Of a stretch of 8,146 bases of DNA, positions 6,341 through 8,146 are shown piece by piece. Source of the DNA: Methanoregula sp. (lineage in GTDB: Archaea > Halobacteriota > Methanomicrobia > Methanomicrobiales > Methanospirillaceae); NCBI GenBank assembly GCA_026394635.1, contig JAPKXV010000295.1, forward strand, positions 1 to 8,146, given 5' to 3'. The translations under genes and the position numbers were made by a program. Below the pieces are notes generated by a model. It made no database searches. It was not told the origin of the DNA and was given only the letters and a program-made list of their open reading frames with translations. The first letter of the stretch is position 1; every line of letters starts with the position of its first letter.

Positions 6341-6860
6341 CGAACGGCTTAATCAGCTGATTGCAGCGCTTCGTGATAATTCGCTTGATGGGCGGCACGA
6401 TGCCATTCAGCAACTGGCAGGGTATGGTGAAGGTACCGTCCCTCCCCTGATCCAGGTGCTTTTGGATGCAAAGGATTCCGATGAGCGATGGTATATTGCG
6501 ACCACGCTGGCACAGATCGGAGGATCTGCCATACACCCGCTGATTGCAGCGATGAAAGAAAATCGCGATGCAGAGTTCCGGAGATATGCTGCAGCGGCGC
6601 TGGGCGCGATCGGAGCCCCTGCCGTGGAATCGCTCATCGGGGCAATGGCAGATGATGACCGCGAACTGCTGGGGTTTATCTCCCTTGCCCTCTGCAGGAT
6701 TGGAAAACCGGCAATCGACCCCCTCACGCGCTGCCTTGAAAGTGACAATGAGATCACCAGAACCTGCTCAGCCCTCACGCTCTGGCAGATGGGTGAGGAG
6801 GGTATCGGGGTTATGGTTGGTACGACGAACCACAAAGGAGATGTAAAAAAGGGCACCTGA
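6327..6860 (+). CDS. Small HEAT-repeat protein, 177 residues
   Basis: This is a second solenoid protein with about five HEAT/PBS-lyase-like units. Clear units start at TVPPLIQVLL, SAIHPLIAAM, PAVESLIGAM and PAIDPLTRCL, and an N-terminal helical unit (INERLNQLIAALRD) precedes them. The C-terminus is a short glycine- and lysine-containing tail. Translation starts at GTG 6327, inside the end of the preceding gene (14-base overlap). GGGAAG at 6315-6320 lies six bases upstream, so the two proteins are probably made together and may act together. The segment IGAPAVESLI is found in both proteins, which points to shared ancestry of the repeat modules. No catalytic motif, signal peptide or membrane segment is visible. 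No specific function can be assigned. Confidence 0.87.
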   Translation: MTEINERLNQLIAALRDNSLDGRHDAIQQLAGYGEGTVPPLIQVLLDAKDSDERWYIATTLAQIGGSAIHPLIAAMKENRDAEFRRYAAAALGAIGAPAVESLIGAMADDDRELLGFISLALCRIGKPAIDPLTRCLESDNEITRTCSALTLWQMGEEGIGVMVGTTNHKGDVKKGT

Positions 6861-6865
6861 TACTG

Positions 6866-6872
6866 TTTTTTT
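6866..6872 (+). terminator. T7 terminator after the HEAT-repeat pair
   Basis: Seven Ts begin six bases after the stop codon of the second HEAT gene. They fit an archaeal T-run terminator and separate this unit from polC. The A6 at 6845-6850 could pair with them across a 15-base loop, but such an A-T stem would be weak. Confidence 0.5.
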
Positions 6873-6908
6873 ACCACCTGAGAACTTTATTGTTGTAATC
6901 AGAACCGA

Positions 6909-6919
6909 ACAGATAAATC
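6909..6919 (+). promoter_or_regulatory. TATA-like box for polC, positioned for leaderless start
   Basis: ACAGATAAATC is centred about 27 bases before the polC ATG at 6942. That is where a TATA box should be if transcription begins at or next to the start codon. No Shine-Dalgarno sequence lies between 6925 and 6941, which supports a leaderless mRNA. An alternative TATA-like CTTTATTG lies at 6885-6892. Confidence 0.45.
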
Positions 6920-6941
6920 TCCCCGTGCCTACCATTCCGGT

Positions 6942-8146
6942 ATGTTGCAGCTCTCCCCCCAGATGCAGGCATATGAAAAGATGCTGCAGACAGCACTTGA
7001 AGCTGCAATGACAATTGCACGGCAGGCACGTTCCTGCGGGATGGATCCTTCCACAGAAGTTGAGATCCCGGTCGCAAACGACCTTGCCGATCGGGTCGAA
7101 GCGCTTCTTGGCATACGGGGTGTTGCCGTGCGGATCCGCGAGCTGGAACAGCAGATGTCCCGCGAGGAGGTTGCGCTCCGGATCGGCGATGATTTTGTGC
7201 AGCGGAGGTTCGGGGAGGCCAGCCGCGAGCAGATCCTCGATCATGCCATCCGCACTGCAATGGCACTGTTAACCGAGGGCGTGGTTGCAGCACCAACCGA
7301 AGGAATTGCAAAGATCGGCATCGGGAAGAATGACGACGGCACCGAGTACCTGAAGATCTACTATGCAGGGCCAATCAGGAGTGCCGGTGGAACAGCACAG
7401 GCGCTCTCGGTTCTTGTTGGCGATTACGTGCGCCATGCACTCGGCATCAACCGCTATACTCCCCGGCAGGAAGAGATCGAGCGCTACATCGAGGAGATCC
7501 GTCATTACAACAACATCATGAACCTCCAGTACCTGCCCAGTGAACAGGAGATCCGGCTTATTGTCAAAAACTGCCCGGTCTGTATCGATGGTGAGGCAAC
7601 GGAGCAGGAGGAGGTTTCAGGGCACCGGAACCTCGAACGGGTGGAGACGAACTCCGTCCGCGGAGGCATGGCGCTCGTCCTTGCAGAAGGTATCGCGGGA
7701 AAAGCTCGCAAGCTTAAGAGTAAAGTCGAACAGATGCACATGGACGGGTGGGACTGGCTCGATAAAATTGTAAAAGATAACACAGAAGAGGGGATGGTCA
7801 GCATCAAACCTCTCGATAAGTACCTCCGCGATCTTATTGGCGGCCGCCCGGTCTTCTCCTATCCTATGCGCAAAGGAGGGTTCCGGCTCCGGTACGGGAG
7901 ATCGCGGAATACGGGGTTTGCTGCTGCCGGACTTAACCCCGCGACCCTGCATATCCTTGGCGATTTTCTCGCAGTTGGTACCCAGATGAAGACCGAGCGC
8001 CCCGGCAAAGCGTGTGGTGTAGTACCGGTCGACACGATTCAGGGCCCCACCGTGAGACTGAAGAGCGGGGAAGTCCTTCGTATCGATGATACATCCACAG
8101 CGCTCCGGCTTGCCGATCAGGTTGACAGGATACTCGATGTCGGTGA
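6942..8146 (+). CDS. polC: DNA polymerase D large subunit DP2, 5' part (3' truncated)
   Basis: The frame runs from ATG 6942 off the window end (401 codons plus two bases; the family is over 1,000 residues). DP2 is the polymerising subunit of the archaeal family D replicative polymerase and works with DP1 (exonuclease) and PCNA. Conserved N-terminal blocks appear in order: a helical start (LADRVEALLGIRGVAVRIRE), the signature YYAGPIRSAGGTAQALS at residue 140, the NCPVCIDGEATE block at 210, RNLERVETNSVRGG shortly after, FRLRYGRSRNTGFAA at 314 and PGKACGVVPVDTIQGP at 354. The catalytic double-psi barrels with their acidic residues and the C-terminal zinc/PCNA-binding parts lie beyond the window. 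The start is preceded by no ribosome site but by a well-placed TATA-like box. Codon use is GC-rich and typical of a core gene. No intein is seen in this part. Confidence 0.96.
   Translation, partial: MLQLSPQMQAYEKMLQTALEAAMTIARQARSCGMDPSTEVEIPVANDLADRVEALLGIRGVAVRIRELEQQMSREEVALRIGDDFVQRRFGEASREQILDHAIRTAMALLTEGVVAAPTEGIAKIGIGKNDDGTEYLKIYYAGPIRSAGGTAQALSVLVGDYVRHALGINRYTPRQEEIERYIEEIRHYNNIMNLQYLPSEQEIRLIVKNCPVCIDGEATEQEEVSGHRNLERVETNSVRGGMALVLAEGIAGKARKLKSKVEQMHMDGWDWLDKIVKDNTEEGMVSIKPLDKYLRDLIGGRPVFSYPMRKGGFRLRYGRSRNTGFAAAGLNPATLHILGDFLAVGTQMKTERPGKACGVVPVDTIQGPTVRLKSGEVLRIDDTSTALRLADQVDRILDVG

Noticed and set aside
6768..7374. Long minus-strand frames of 158 and 167 residues over the HEAT/polC junction
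   Set aside because: They lie opposite the start of polC, whose protein matches family D polymerase closely; arginine- and serine-rich translations are typical of antisense frames in GC-rich genes.

Overview
The window is archaeal chromosome, most likely from a methanogenic euryarchaeon of the Methanomicrobiales type (Methanoregula, Methanosphaerula or Methanospirillum relatives). The evidence is the run of A-type ATP synthase genes in the order C-F-A-B-D, followed by the large subunit of the Euryarchaeota-type family D DNA polymerase. Some genes have purine-rich Shine-Dalgarno sites and others appear leaderless. The phylum-level call is strong. The order-level call is an inference from overall protein character and the HEAT-repeat neighbours.

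Bases 1-4759 are the 3' part of the ATP synthase operon: atpC (5' end outside the window), atpF, atpA, atpB and atpD. They lie on the + strand with overlaps or gaps of a few bases, so they are almost certainly co-transcribed and translationally coupled. Together they build the A1 head (catalytic A, regulatory B) and its central stalk (D, F, and C, which docks the stalk on the membrane rotor). AtpA has an unusual P-loop (GGFGTGKT).

Bases 4760-5374 are about 600 bp without an obvious long gene. The stretch holds several T-runs, inverted repeats and a well-formed hairpin plus T7 terminator that points along the minus strand. It also holds a possible 52-codon minus-strand gene whose C-terminus resembles a PCNA-interacting (PIP) motif. 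This is the least explained part of the window.

Bases 5375-6860 encode two overlapping HEAT-repeat (PBS-lyase-like) proteins, probably one transcription unit of scaffold or binding proteins with no known partner. A T7 run and a TATA-like box separate them from polC (6942 to the window end). polC is the 5' third of the DP2 catalytic subunit of replicative DNA polymerase D, with no Shine-Dalgarno site and therefore probably leaderless.

Most of the window is housekeeping. No clearly new system is demonstrated. The items worth following up are the intergenic minus-strand unit, the AtpA P-loop substitutions and the coupled HEAT-repeat pair.
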